DNA of 64,000 nt from Methanocella conradii HZ254 (GCF_000251105.1 NC_017034.1:1302001-1366000); one strand, 5' to 3'. Shown: positions 50,283 to 59,129, counted from the stretch's first letter. The notes: generated by a model not told the origin, from the letters alone. Program-made: numbers and translations.

Positions 50283-52591
50283 CTAGCCTCATCACCTCGT
50301 GGCATATCATGTATCTCTTTTATGTATTGTATCGTCGCGTCAATCTCTATGCCCGTCAAAGGCACGTTTGCATATATGGCCTTCTCGTAGAGGCTGACGA
50401 CGCCCTTTAATTGCTCCGAGGCTGAAGGCAGCCTTTCGACCGCGTAACGATAAAGCTCATTATGAGTCGTCGAGCCATCGAGCTTAATGCCATGGCTTGA
50501 TAAGACCTCTCGCAGGAGGACATAGGCCTGTGTCATCGCCCGCCTCTGATCAGAATAGCTAAGGCTATGGATTCTTGCCACCTCATCTTCAATGCTAATA
50601 GAGGATTTAGCCGGCATTGTGGGGACGGACACCTCGACGGGCGCGGGCGGAGTTTCGGCTGCCTTTTGGGGCTTAGGCGCCACATATCTCATGTATCCAA
50701 AGACCGCGGCTACCGCTATTAATGGCAATATAACCATTACTCCGGCTACAATCGGCGCATCATATGGCAGCATGAGCACGCTGGCCGCGTAGAGCACTTT
50801 CGAAGAATCAGGGTCCATAACCTGGACCGAGGATAGGCCCGCAGCCTCTTCGCCCGTCACATTGCATGAGATGTTAAAACCTCCATTCGATCCGGTCACA
50901 ACCGCCAGGCATGGCCCATCGAATATGCTTACAGCTAGCGCCTTGCCAGCTATCGGCATGCCATCATCCGTCAGCAGCGTTCCGTTAAGGCGTATGGCAT
51001 CGCCGCGGAACGCTAACATGGGGACACCATCCATCGATAAGCGTGGCTCGCCGGCGTGAAAAATCGTCGATAGAGGCGTGCTATTCGTGGCGGCGATAGC
51101 CCTGCCCTGCCCGGGGTTAAAGGCCGCATAAAGCGTATGCGTGCCTGGCGACACATCACATGGGACAGGTAGCATCCCGCTAAAGCTTCCATCATCGCTG
51201 GTCGTATAATTACTTAAAAAGTCCTCATCAGCGTAGAGCGAGACGACCGCATCCGCCACAGGAACGCCTTTACTGGCCATGAGAGAACCAGATATACGGC
51301 ATGTGCCCCCAATCATGATATAGCCTGGAGCGTCAAGGGATAAAAGCGCCGGCGTCGTGAGAACGCTTAGCTCCTCAGACGAGGCCGACGCATTCAACAG
51401 GATGTCATTCCCTTTTCTAATATAGCTTGCATTAACGGGATGCGAGCCCGACGCCGTATACGGTCCTACCTTCATGGTATGAGCATACGTGCCATTCCTG
51501 TCAGTTATAGCAGAGCCGGAAAAATCGCTGAATGACAATATGATCCGCCTGCCAGGCACTGGCTGGCCTTTAGCCGTCAACGTGCCGGTCACGTTTACGC
51601 GCTCCCCGAACGAGACGGCTTCCTTATCGATCTTGATGGTCAACGCTGGACCGGCGCCCTCAACCTCTAGCTCTACATAGTTACTGACCACCAGCGACCC
51701 TGAAGATAGCGCGCACTCCGAATGCGCAAATATCCGGTCACATGATACGTTAACTGGCACAACGTATACGATAGGCCCCTCGCCAGCATCGCCAGTGACA
51801 CACTCTCCGGCAAGCCTGCCATCTACATATAGCTTGACGCCCTCGCCGGGCATCGGCGTCCCATTCTCATCTCTCAAAACAACCCTGAAAGTGACCTCAT
51901 CGCCGACCGAAGCCCGCAAGCGATCCGAGTATAAAGAAAGGGCAGGGCCATGCCCGATGCTCACGTTCTGGTATGAGGCGTTGACCATGTACATGTACCT
52001 ATCAAGGCCGCTCAACGAGGCATCAAGGCCTCCCGTGTAGATGCCCTGGCCGGCCAGTATGCTATCCACTATCGAGGCGTTACGCCTAAGCTGCTCATAG
52101 GATGATGATAAGCTGGCATAGCTTTCCCGCGCTTTTGCCGCATACAGGCTGGCGCTGGCCGTATCCCCGGCTGATAATGACTCGCTATACCCGACGATGC
52201 TAATATTATAAGCCTCGCCTTTCTCTATTATCGCCCTTACCGCGTCATGAGTCAAATTCATCTCTTCCGAAATGGCCGCATAATCGGCCGTGGACAGGTT
52301 TAGCTGCCATAAAAGCTCGCCAAATTCATCGAATGATGCAGAGAACCTGGAGTACGCAGCCTTAGCCTCAGAATAATTGCCTTCATTAAGGGCTGCCGAT
52401 ATGTCGTTGATGCGCGCCATCATGCCCTCCAGGATGGACTCGACCTGCGACTCCGCTTTCTGGCCGCGACTGGGCAGCAGGGCATCCGGATTCTCATGAA
52501 TGGCCTGGCCGCATGCCTGAGGGCATAACAACAATAACGCGAATATCGCTGAACAAATTACTTTTATCGTACATAGATTAAAGCCACTCAT
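50279..52591 (-). CDS. Large surface protein with Ig-like repeats and DUF4129 tail
   Basis: 770 residues. Signal peptide (MSGFNLCTIKVICSAIFALLL), a helical region (about 40-210), then at least four Ig/carboxypeptidase-regulatory-like units with the pattern P-x-x-G-x-x-(I/V)-x-L-(Y/S) ... D-G-S/N-x-(G/F) (ENGTPMPGEGVKLYVDG; TAKGQPVPGRRIILSF; ASKGVPVADAVVSLYAD; TDDGMPIAGKALAVSI). One membrane helix (about 615-640, VAGVMVILPLIAVAAVFGYM) leads to the cytoplasmic DUF4129 (SDQRRAMTQAYVLLREVLSSHG). Probably links outside sensing or cell-surface assembly to the MoxR machine; inference. Confidence 0.85.
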   Translation of the reverse strand: MSGFNLCTIKVICSAIFALLLLCPQACGQAIHENPDALLPSRGQKAESQVESILEGMMARINDISAALNEGNYSEAKAAYSRFSASFDEFGELLWQLNLSTADYAAISEEMNLTHDAVRAIIEKGEAYNISIVGYSESLSAGDTASASLYAAKARESYASLSSSYEQLRRNASIVDSILAGQGIYTGGLDASLSGLDRYMYMVNASYQNVSIGHGPALSLYSDRLRASVGDEVTFRVVLRDENGTPMPGEGVKLYVDGRLAGECVTGDAGEGPIVYVVPVNVSCDRIFAHSECALSSGSLVVSNYVELEVEGAGPALTIKIDKEAVSFGERVNVTGTLTAKGQPVPGRRIILSFSDFSGSAITDRNGTYAHTMKVGPYTASGSHPVNASYIRKGNDILLNASASSEELSVLTTPALLSLDAPGYIMIGGTCRISGSLMASKGVPVADAVVSLYADEDFLSNYTTSDDGSFSGMLPVPCDVSPGTHTLYAAFNPGQGRAIAATNSTPLSTIFHAGEPRLSMDGVPMLAFRGDAIRLNGTLLTDDGMPIAGKALAVSIFDGPCLAVVTGSNGGFNISCNVTGEEAAGLSSVQVMDPDSSKVLYAASVLMLPYDAPIVAGVMVILPLIAVAAVFGYMRYVAPKPQKAAETPPAPVEVSVPTMPAKSSISIEDEVARIHSLSYSDQRRAMTQAYVLLREVLSSHGIKLDGSTTHNELYRYAVERLPSASEQLKGVVSLYEKAIYANVPLTGIEIDATIQYIKEIHDMPRGDEAR

Positions 52592-52603
52592 AGCTATCTC
52601 TCA

Positions 52604-52879
52604 TCATATCACCATCGAAATATTAAGTACGTCGAGCACCTTTTTCATGACTATCAAGAAAAAAATGATAACGCCGATCATTATCACGATGTTTACCCTG
52701 GAGCGCCAGGCCGGCCTTACCGTAAAAGGGCCGGACAGCTCCACTATTATTAAAAAGCCTATGAGGCATAGCACGAAGAAGTATTCATAGCTTGTGCTAT
52801 TGAAAAGGGCCAGTAGCGTTAGCATGGCCATTACCCAGCCTCCGAATATGTATACTAATTTTTGGCTCTTCGTTAGCAT
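52604..52879 (-). CDS. Small membrane protein heading the MoxR/DUF58 operon (91 aa)
   Basis: Four predicted membrane segments in 91 residues (VYIFGGWVMAMLTLLALF; YEYFFVLCLIGFLIIVEL; VNIVIMIGVIIFFLIVMKK), with a short GPFTVRPAWRSR loop. Promoter elements are AT-rich and start just upstream (GTATACTTTT). 12 nt separate it from the DUF4129 gene. Function unknown. Confidence 0.75.
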   Translation of the reverse strand: MLTKSQKLVYIFGGWVMAMLTLLALFNSTSYEYFFVLCLIGFLIIVELSGPFTVRPAWRSRVNIVIMIGVIIFFLIVMKKVLDVLNISMVI

Positions 52880-53047
52880 GCATAAAAAAAGTATACACTA
52901 AAAGTATTTAGGCTTATGGCATTCATCACACATAAGTAAATATATTAATTTAATAAAAATATAATCTATAAGATTTATGGCAAATGATGGCGCATATGAA
53001 TAGAGCATCCCAAGAACGTTTAATACACTTTTAAAAAAGAAAGGAGA

Positions 53048-53071
53048 GTTCGGCCTTAATTTTAGCCGAAC
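53048..53071 (-). terminator. Terminator of the L11-L1-P0-L12 operon
   Basis: GTTCGGC / GCCGAAC, a perfect 7-bp stem with a 10-nt loop that contains the rpl12 stop codon, followed on the minus strand by a pyrimidine-rich CTCTCCTTTCTTTTTT. The stem encodes the last two sense codons of rpl12. The 182 nt between this operon and the next gene (52880-53061) hold no gene I can support. Confidence 0.65.
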
Positions 53072-53382
53072 AGCGCAGAGAGGCCCTCCATACCGGTGGC
53101 CTCTTCCTCTTCCTTCTTCTTCTCCTCTTCCTTGGGCTTGGCCTCAGCCGCCGCGGGTGCGCCCGCTGCCGGGGCTGCCGCCGGGGCCGCAGCCGGAGCC
53201 GCGGCAAACGCCGCCTTGCTTATGGCCTCGTCGATGTTGATGCCCTCGAGGGCAGCGACCAGCGCCTTCACGCGGGCCTCATTCACCTCGACGCCGGCCG
53301 CCTTAAGGACGGAGCTGACGCCGTTCTCATCCACAGGCTTTCCAGCCTTGTGTAACAGTAAAGCTGCGTATACGTATTCCAT
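53062..53382 (-). CDS. rpl12: Large-subunit stalk protein L12 (P1)
   Basis: 106 residues, archaeal type: MEYVYAALLLHKAGKPVDEN dimerisation domain, an Ala/Pro hinge (AAPAAAPAAAPAAGAPAA) and the acidic tail KKEEEEATGMEGLSALFG that recruits factors. Last gene of the operon. Confidence 0.97.
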   Translation of the reverse strand: MEYVYAALLLHKAGKPVDENGVSSVLKAAGVEVNEARVKALVAALEGINIDEAISKAAFAAAPAAAPAAAPAAGAPAAAEAKPKEEEKKKEEEEATGMEGLSALFG

Positions 53383-53397
53383 TTAAAACACCTCATG

Positions 53398-54318
53398 TTA
53401 TCCTACTTTTGACTTTAATTCCTCATCTAGCGCATCGGCGTTCTTCGCCTTCGCCTGCTTTGCCACGGAGAGCATCTCTGCCTCCGCCTTTGAGAGGATC
53501 ATGTCCATCACGTCTTTCTCGAAGATGGGCGCGTTAACGGCCAGCGCCTTGGACTCCATGACCGCCTTCTGGATGAGCGGCACGATGGTGTCCTTCGTTG
53601 CGATGCCCGCCTCCATGCTCAGGTTGAACGCATGGCCCGCGGCCTTTGTGAACATGTCCCTCAACCGGTCCTCATCAATCGATAGGTCAGATGGCACGTA
53701 AAGGGTGTGGCCCTCGACGACAGCCTTCAGGTTCAGGCCTATCTCCATGGGGAAGATCTCGAGCCTTCCGAGAAGCTCCGCCAGCTTTGGCGAGAACTTC
53801 TCTCCCTTCCTGATGACGACCTTATTTTCCTTGATGACGACCTTGCCGCCCTCGATGCCCGCGGGTATTCCCGCCTGCTGCATCTCGCCCACTATAGGGC
53901 CAGGCTTGAACGAGGTCGGGCCCTTGGTCACTGACACATCGGCAGTGGCGATGTCTCCGCCCTTCGCCGGGGCCTTCGTCTTGGTCGCCTCGAGAAGCTT
54001 GTACAGCTTGAAGGGATTAGCATTCGTATAGACCAGCACAATCTGGCCATCCACATACCTGGATAGCTCGCGGGCCTTCTCCTCCGCCGGCAGCGATTCC
54101 AGGGCTATCGTAGTCAGGGTATTCCTGACCATCTTCATCTTCACAGTGCCCCTCAGCTTTTGCCTCATCTTCTGCAAGGCATCGGCCGGGACTCCCCTGA
54201 CGTCTACAATCCCCGTGACCTTGTGGGAGTGGACGTTATCCACTATCTCCTTGATGGCGTCCTTCTTCCACTGGGGGATATGCGTGCTGTGGTGTACCCG
54301 TTTAGCTTCGAGCATCAC
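53398..54318 (-). CDS. rpl10: Large-subunit stalk base protein P0 (L10)
   Basis: 306 residues. Binds 23S rRNA and L11 and carries L12 dimers on C-terminal helices (MDMILSKAEAEMLSVAKQA...). Start HHSTHIPQWKKDAI and IVDVRGVPADALQKMRQKLR (given in part) are typical. The usual archaeal acidic C-terminal tail shared with L12 is absent: the protein ends ALDEELKSKVG. Overlaps rpl1 by 4 nt. Confidence 0.95.
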   Translation of the reverse strand: MMLEAKRVHHSTHIPQWKKDAIKEIVDNVHSHKVTGIVDVRGVPADALQKMRQKLRGTVKMKMVRNTLTTIALESLPAEEKARELSRYVDGQIVLVYTNANPFKLYKLLEATKTKAPAKGGDIATADVSVTKGPTSFKPGPIVGEMQQAGIPAGIEGGKVVIKENKVVIRKGEKFSPKLAELLGRLEIFPMEIGLNLKAVVEGHTLYVPSDLSIDEDRLRDMFTKAAGHAFNLSMEAGIATKDTIVPLIQKAVMESKALAVNAPIFEKDVMDMILSKAEAEMLSVAKQAKAKNADALDEELKSKVG

Positions 54319-54956
54319 ATCACCTTCACTGCCGGCCCCATAGTCGTCTTAACGTAGACGGAGCCGATGTTTTGCCTGCCCTTCTCCAGCTTGCCCTCTA
54401 TGCGGGCCAGGATTGCGTCGATGTTCTCTGCGATCTGCTCGGGCGGCATGGTTTCCACCCCGATGGTCGCATGGAAAGTCCTCCTGTCCTTAGAGCGCAC
54501 CTTTATGGCCTTCTTGAGCCTGGTGACCATCGCGGTCACGTCTGCCTGCGGCGGCAGCGGCGTCGGCATCTTGCCGCGCGGGCCAAGCACCTGGCCAAGC
54601 TTTTTACCAATTAAAGGCATATAAGCGGTTTCGGCTATGAAGAAGTTGACCTCTTTGGCGAGCTTCTTGGCCCGCACCTTGTCCGCGCCGAGCTTATCTA
54701 TCTCCTCGGGCGGGAAGACATAGTCTGCGCCGGCCTTTTCTGCGTTGATGGCCACGTCGCCCTTGGCGAACACGGCTATCTTCACCGGCTTGCCCAGGCC
54801 ATTCGGCAGGATGATCTCTTCGTCCACCCTGTTTTTGGGCTGGCTCAGGTCTATGTTCTTAAGGTTTATGGCAAGGTCAACGCTTTCGACGAAGTTCCGC
54901 TTCGGCTTTTCGGCCAACGCCTTTTTGACCGCTTCAACCGTTTCTTTTCTTGCCAT
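54315..54956 (-). CDS. rpl1: Ribosomal protein L1
   Basis: 213 residues, the archaeal length. Two-domain L1: MARKETVEAVKKALAEKPKR, NGLGKPVKIAVFAKGD, PLIGKKLGQVLGPRGKMPTPLP, SVYVKTTMGPAVKV. L1 is a known translational repressor of its own mRNA in bacteria and methanogens. GGAGG lies 6-10 nt before the ATG, at the base of a hairpin (54969-55004). Confidence 0.97.
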   Translation of the reverse strand: MARKETVEAVKKALAEKPKRNFVESVDLAINLKNIDLSQPKNRVDEEIILPNGLGKPVKIAVFAKGDVAINAEKAGADYVFPPEEIDKLGADKVRAKKLAKEVNFFIAETAYMPLIGKKLGQVLGPRGKMPTPLPPQADVTAMVTRLKKAIKVRSKDRRTFHATIGVETMPPEQIAENIDAILARIEGKLEKGRQNIGSVYVKTTMGPAVKVM

Positions 54957-54968
54957 TCAATCATTCCT

Positions 54969-55004
54969 CCGTAGTCCCCGACCAATCACGGTCTCCTACG
55001 ACGG
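54969..55004 (-). promoter_or_regulatory. Leader hairpin before rpl1, candidate L1 operator
   Basis: On the minus strand CGTAG pairs with CTACG and, inside an asymmetric internal loop, GACC pairs with GGTC around a 6-nt loop GTGATT; CCGT/ACGG offers a further stem. It fills the 57-nt rpl11-rpl1 gap and its base abuts the rpl1 ribosome binding site GGAGG. In Methanococcus the L1 site is within the rpl1 coding sequence, so the placement here would differ. Confidence 0.4.
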
Positions 55005-55013
55005 ATAAAATAG

Positions 55014-55496
55014 TTAGAGAGTCCCCGCTAGTTTATCGTCGTATTTTCCCGCATTGATGTCTGCGTATATCTCTTTGGCTTTCTTGCCCTCTATTGTGAC
55101 GCCCAATGATACGCATGTGCCTATGACTTCCTTCGCCGCGTTTTTCATGGTGTACGAGAGGAAGGCATTGCCTTTGCGCTTGACGATTTTTACAACCTGG
55201 TCCATTGTCAGGTTGCCCACGAAGTTCGCGTTGGGCGTGCCGGAGCCCTTTTCGGCCCCTATCTCGGCGAGGATTAACGCAGATGTCGGTGGCGTGCCAA
55301 CTTCAACCGTGAAGTTCTTGTTGGCGTCGACTCTGATCTTGACCGGCACGGTCATCCCATTGTACTCGGCGGTCTTCTTGTTGATCTCGTCGACCACTTT
55401 TTTTATGTTGATTCCCAGGGGACCCAGCGATGGCCCTAGCGGTGGGCCGGGGTTCGCCTTGCCTCCGGGAACCAGTACTTCAACTACATCTGCCAT
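55014..55496 (-). CDS. rpl11: Ribosomal protein L11
   Basis: 160 residues. VLVPGGKANPGPPLGPSLGPLGIN is the loop contacting the GTPase centre (shown in part); C-terminal domain VIGTCVSLGVTIEGKKAKEI. First gene of the L11-L1-P0-L12 operon. Minus TATA ATTTATATAC at 55548-55557, about 55 nt before the ATG. Confidence 0.97.
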   Translation of the reverse strand: MADVVEVLVPGGKANPGPPLGPSLGPLGINIKKVVDEINKKTAEYNGMTVPVKIRVDANKNFTVEVGTPPTSALILAEIGAEKGSGTPNANFVGNLTMDQVVKIVKRKGNAFLSYTMKNAAKEVIGTCVSLGVTIEGKKAKEIYADINAGKYDDKLAGTL

Positions 55497-55546
55497 GGTT
55501 CGCGTTCTCCTTGTTTAGAGAATGTAGGTGTCTTTAGGGTGTTTGG

Positions 55547-55558
55547 GGTATATAAATG
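55547..55558 (-). promoter_or_regulatory. TATA box of the rpl11 operon
   Basis: CATTTATATACC read on the minus strand. Confidence 0.6.
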
Positions 55559-55721
55559 TTAAGGTCAATAAATAGTATTGCTGGCATGTGATAAAGAGCC
55601 TATTGAAAATTTTGTTTCGAATCTTTTTGTTAGCAAATCTTTTCTCTATTTATCGTATAACCTGACTTTTTTTGCCAACCGGTTTTATCCATACGACCTA
55701 ATATGACTAATTGTGTTCACC

Positions 55722-56222
55722 ATGCAAGAGCCGCTCCCGAAGGAATATGAAGTCAAAAGGTTCGATCTGCCAGACATGTCACACAGAGAAATGGACGAGC
55801 TCCTCAAAAGCCAAATATTATGCCGAATATCGTTCCATGACGAGCCTTATCCCTATACGCTACCCATGGAGTATTATTATTTCGGGGATGTCATGTACTT
55901 CCACTTCACGACGACTGGCAAGAAGATGGAGCTTCTCAATAAAAACCCGAACGTGACCGTCGAGGTAGACTGGTGTAACGATACGATGACTGACTATAAG
56001 AGCGTCATACTGAAGGGCAGGCTGGTACCCGTCGACAACCCGGACGAGCGCAACACGATAAACGTGGCGATGGCCTCGGCCGTGCACGAGAGGGCGGGCA
56101 TAAAAGCGCTCCTCAGGATACCATGGGGCAAAAAGGGCATCGACTACCTATCGGCTTCAAACATACCATTAAGGCTCCTCAAGCTCGACGTAAAAGAGAT
56201 GACCGGCAAAAAGGCACACTAG
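55722..56222 (+). CDS. Pyridoxamine 5'-phosphate oxidase-fold flavoprotein
   Basis: 166 residues from the ATG at 55722; a GTG three codons upstream is possible. Split-barrel FMN-binding protein of the NimA/PNPOx-like group: MSHREMDELLKSQILCRISFHDE (in part) with PYTLPMEYYYFGDVMYFHFTTTGKK and VTVEVDWCND. Such proteins bind FMN, heme or F420; some reduce nitroimidazoles. There is a TATA-like GGTTTTATCC near 55681, implying a very short leader. Confidence 0.88.
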   Translation: MQEPLPKEYEVKRFDLPDMSHREMDELLKSQILCRISFHDEPYPYTLPMEYYYFGDVMYFHFTTTGKKMELLNKNPNVTVEVDWCNDTMTDYKSVILKGRLVPVDNPDERNTINVAMASAVHERAGIKALLRIPWGKKGIDYLSASNIPLRLLKLDVKEMTGKKAH

Positions 56223-56407
56223 CAAGACAAAACTCATATAACAAATAGCCTTAGACGGAAAATTTTATTTCGTGAAACCCAATTTCCACAAAATATTATC
56301 GAAAATCGTCAAATTTTTACTAATTTTCACATTTTATCGTAATCTTTATTATCGCTTATACTATAATAGATTTAGTAAAAAGCAGCATCTTCAAAAGGAG
56401 GCGCGAG

Positions 56408-56689
56408 ATGAGCGAGGCTAAATCCGTAAACCATGTCATAGCCGGGAAACTTGTCGGATTTACGAAGCGCTGGAACCCCTTTTCGACGGAGGTCTTCGCC
56501 CGAGTAGAGGTGGATTCCAGGGTCCTGAACGTGCCCATCGATTATCGGCAGCAGAAGTTCATCCAGATGGAGCACCCAATAAATAGCCAGGTGTCTCTCA
56601 TCTATAAGGATGGCAGGTGGCAGATAATCAGCCGCACATTATCAGTAGAACAAAGTAGTATGGGAGACGGCTGCACAGCCTTCTTGTGA
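56408..56689 (+). CDS. Unknown 93-aa protein
   Basis: Preceded by AAAGGAGGCGCGAG. Small beta-rich soluble protein (HVIAGKLVGFTKRWNPFSTE, VLNVPIDYRQQKFIQ, SQVSLIYKDGRWQIIS), reminiscent of small OB-fold or SH3-like barrels. No membrane segment. No family recognised. The 185 nt upstream are very AT-rich and hold no other gene I can support. Confidence 0.65.
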   Translation: MSEAKSVNHVIAGKLVGFTKRWNPFSTEVFARVEVDSRVLNVPIDYRQQKFIQMEHPINSQVSLIYKDGRWQIISRTLSVEQSSMGDGCTAFL

Positions 56690-56730
56690 GACCCATTATC
56701 TGGCAAAGATGAGGGGCATCAGTCCGCCTT

Positions 56731-57621
56731 TCAGCGTTTACTCTTTCCGTTAAGCATCAGGTAGGCGCCCCCAAGGATTGCCAGAAATGCGACACCCGTG
56801 GCGGCCATCATGGCCAGGTCCAGCCCTTTACTTTCGGTGGTAACCTTCTCATTTGTAATATCGTGGCTTATCTTCTCTGTCGGGGACGGGATCGTGCTAG
56901 CGGAGGCCTGGCTTCCCATCGGGCTTCCCTGTGGAGTGGCAGACTCCATGTGTATTGTAGTGTCGCCTGGAGCGGGAGTGACGTTTGTCGTCGCGGCAGC
57001 GGTGGGCGTAGGCGTCGGAGTTGGCGTCGGAGTCGGGGGCGCCGGCACTCCTAGGTATACTCTCGCGACCTCTTGCCCGCTCTGCCTCACGGTATACACT
57101 GCGGCGGGCAATCCTGAGGTGCTTATGCTGGCCGTATAACGGCCGTCTGGTCCCACATGCTGTGGCCCCGATGCCGTGACGGTCATGGTCACGCTGGACG
57201 CCCCGCTCGCCGGCGTGCCATACACGCGGATGCTGTACCTGCCCGCCGGCACATTATTTATCGAATATGAGCCGGCCGTCCCCGATACGCTTCCCTCCCT
57301 GGTCACCGCAGCGCCCAGCCAGGATGGGCCCCCTGATACGTACATGGTCTGGACTGGCGATACTAAAATCCTAAAGCTGTTCGAGCCTGATGGTATGCTC
57401 ACGCCATTTAGGCTGCTGCTGTAGCTGCCTCCGCTTACCCCGATAGTCGTGCTGGCCGAGACCTCTAGCGTCACGTCTGAATTTGCAGGGCCTTCCCCCT
57501 TGTAGGTGATCGTATCGCCCGGTGAGCCGGATAGTATTTGCTGTGCCTGTGAAGAGCTAGCGATTGCTGCCATAAATGCCGCCAGTATAAGAAAGGCGAG
57601 CACCAGCCTAGAAATTGACAT
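56731..57621 (-). CDS. Surface-anchored Ser/Gly-rich protein with TP linker
   Basis: 296 residues from the ATG at 57621 (GGGAGTG before it). Signal peptide ending SSSQA, two beta-type segments (SPGDTITYKGEGPANSDVTL, SYSINNVPAGRYSIRVYGT, which resembles an Ig-like/PEGA module), a linker of eight consecutive Thr-Pro pairs, and a C-terminal membrane helix (LAMMAATGVAFLAILGGAYL) with a basic GKSKR end. It is probably cell-surface exposed with a C-terminal anchor. TP linkers recur in the proteins at 2265 and 60724. Confidence 0.82.
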   Translation of the reverse strand: MSISRLVLAFLILAAFMAAIASSSQAQQILSGSPGDTITYKGEGPANSDVTLEVSASTTIGVSGGSYSSSLNGVSIPSGSNSFRILVSPVQTMYVSGGPSWLGAAVTREGSVSGTAGSYSINNVPAGRYSIRVYGTPASGASSVTMTVTASGPQHVGPDGRYTASISTSGLPAAVYTVRQSGQEVARVYLGVPAPPTPTPTPTPTPTAAATTNVTPAPGDTTIHMESATPQGSPMGSQASASTIPSPTEKISHDITNEKVTTESKGLDLAMMAATGVAFLAILGGAYLMLNGKSKR

Positions 57622-57818
57622 CACTCCCATAACATTTCAATCCCTTAATATACGACAAATAACATATTAATTATATAATTATATAATGATTCCAAATTTT
57701 TTGCGAAAATATGGGCCTTATAGTAAGCTAAAAAAGAGGCAATAAAGCCAATAATTTGTATATATTATCCACAATATATTAGTGTACGCAGCCATCAATG
57801 CTTATTTGGAGGGGAATC

Positions 57819-58286
57819 ATGGAGAGGACGATTGCGATCATCTTCCTGGCGCTTGCCGTCGTCGCCTTGCCCACCGCCTCTTTCGCCTGTGACGCGTTCA
57901 TAGGGGCGGGCATCAACCTTAATAAGCAGTTTGGCGATACCATTAACTTTAACCTGGGAAAGAACATCGGCATAGGGGACACCGCCTTTGGCCTGGCCGG
58001 ATTGAATCTCGGCGTCACCTGGGGCGTAAACTATGACCTTAACGCTCTCGCCGGCTATCCGTATGGCTATGGTGGCCTTGGCTCCGTAACACAGGGTGAC
58101 CTTGGCTATTTTCTGGACTTGACCGTGGATGCCGCTAATGGCGCTGGCTTTAATGGCGGTTCGTGGGGCGTACCACTCTTCGAGCAGGGCGTAACCACGA
58201 CTCACTACGGTCAGCGCGTGGCTGAGCAGGCCCAGATCAATGACGTACAGGTGTTGTTGCCTTACACCGCAATGCTTATGGCATAA
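57819..58286 (+). CDS. Exported Gly/Tyr-rich protein, paralogue of 11669
   Basis: 155 residues. GGAGGGGAATC precedes the ATG. Signal peptide MERTIAIIFLALAVVALP..SFA, then a mature part sharing GDTAFGLAGLNLGVTWGV, AGYPYGYGGLGSVT, GAGFNGG and EQGVTTTHYGQ with the protein at 11669. Also carries CAATATATTAGT 35 nt upstream, a looser version of the shared promoter. The 78-bp repeat array begins about 20 nt after its stop. Confidence 0.8.
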   Translation: MERTIAIIFLALAVVALPTASFACDAFIGAGINLNKQFGDTINFNLGKNIGIGDTAFGLAGLNLGVTWGVNYDLNALAGYPYGYGGLGSVTQGDLGYFLDLTVDAANGAGFNGGSWGVPLFEQGVTTTHYGQRVAEQAQINDVQVLLPYTAMLMA

Positions 58287-58306
58287 CAGGTGCCTCTTAA
58301 ACGCCA

Positions 58307-58566
58307 TTTTTACCATAGAGGCCACGAAGGTATCATGTTTTTTTTACCACAGCGGTTCACAGAGGCCACAGATGATTCTTTTTATGTTTACCATAGAGGC
58401 CACGAGGGTATCATGTTTTTTTTACCACAGAGGTTCACAGCGGCCACAGAGGATTCTTTTTATTTTTACCATAGAGGCCACGATGATATCATGTTTTTTT
58501 ACCACAGATGTTCACAGAGGCCACAGAGGATTCTTTTTATTTTTACCATAGAGGCCACAAAGAATA
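58307..58566 (+). repeat. 78-bp tandem repeat array, left
   Basis: Units begin with TTACCATAGAGGCCAC at 58310, 58388, 58466 and 58543 (period 78, once 77). Each holds CACAGAGGCCACAGAGGATT and a T8-T7 run. The frame stays open across units because 78 is 26 codons; no protein is claimed. Direct repeats without spacers, so not CRISPR. Confidence 0.92.
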
Positions 58567-58648
58567 CAAGAGGTAGCCACGGAGACCATCCTTTGAAAGC
58601 GGCCCTAGTAACCGCATAGTCATTAAATTAATCATTAATTACACTATA

Positions 58649-59095
58649 ATGCAAATAAGTATAAATAATTTAATGCGCTCAATGACATGCATGAGTCAAT
58701 CAACTAAGAAGGAACCTATACCCGAGCATGTTAACAAAATCACACAATCAGTACTCAACGCAGCGTATGAAGTACACACAGCAATCGGTCCAGGCCTACT
58801 CGAAAGCATATACGAGACATGCCTGGCCTACGAATTAAGGAACAGGGGCCACCTGGTAGAAAAACAGGTCAAACTACCCGTAATTTACAAAGGCATACAA
58901 ATGGACGCAGGACTAAGAATGGATCTAATAGTAGACAACTGCATAATCATCGAGATAAAAGCGGTAGATGAACTATTACCACTACACGAAGCCCAAGTAT
59001 TAACGTACCTAAAACTGACAGGTTACAGAATAGGATTATTGATAAACTTTAACTCATGTCATTTAAAAGATGGAATAAAAAGGATCGCTCACTAA
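58649..59095 (+). CDS. GxxExxY family protein (PD-(D/E)XK nuclease fold)
   Basis: 148 residues from the first ATG; ATGs at 58673, 58682 and 58691 are alternatives, and a TATA-like GTATAAATAA at about 58659 favours one of these. The signature G-P-G-L-L-E-S-I-Y-E gives the name; further motifs are LRMDLIVDN (Asp), IIIEIKAVDEL (E-x-K) and EAQVLTYLKLTG. This arrangement E...D...ExK...Q matches PD-(D/E)XK nucleases (Pfam PDDEXK). The role is unknown. The gene is AT-rich and lies between inverted arrays of one 78-bp repeat, and its 3' end is copied into the right array. Confidence 0.87.
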   Translation: MQISINNLMRSMTCMSQSTKKEPIPEHVNKITQSVLNAAYEVHTAIGPGLLESIYETCLAYELRNRGHLVEKQVKLPVIYKGIQMDAGLRMDLIVDNCIIIEIKAVDELLPLHEAQVLTYLKLTGYRIGLLINFNSCHLKDGIKRIAH

Positions 59096-59103
59096 AATAA
59101 CTA
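59060..59103 (+). repeat. 44-bp repeat: 3' end of the nuclease gene, copied at 59197-59240
   Basis: CATTTAAAAGATGGAATAAA at the start and AAAATAACTA at the end are identical in both copies, including the stop codon. A shorter copy of the second half lies at 59104-59125. Confidence 0.9.
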
Positions 59104-59129
59104 GGATCGCTCACTAAAATAACTAAAAA

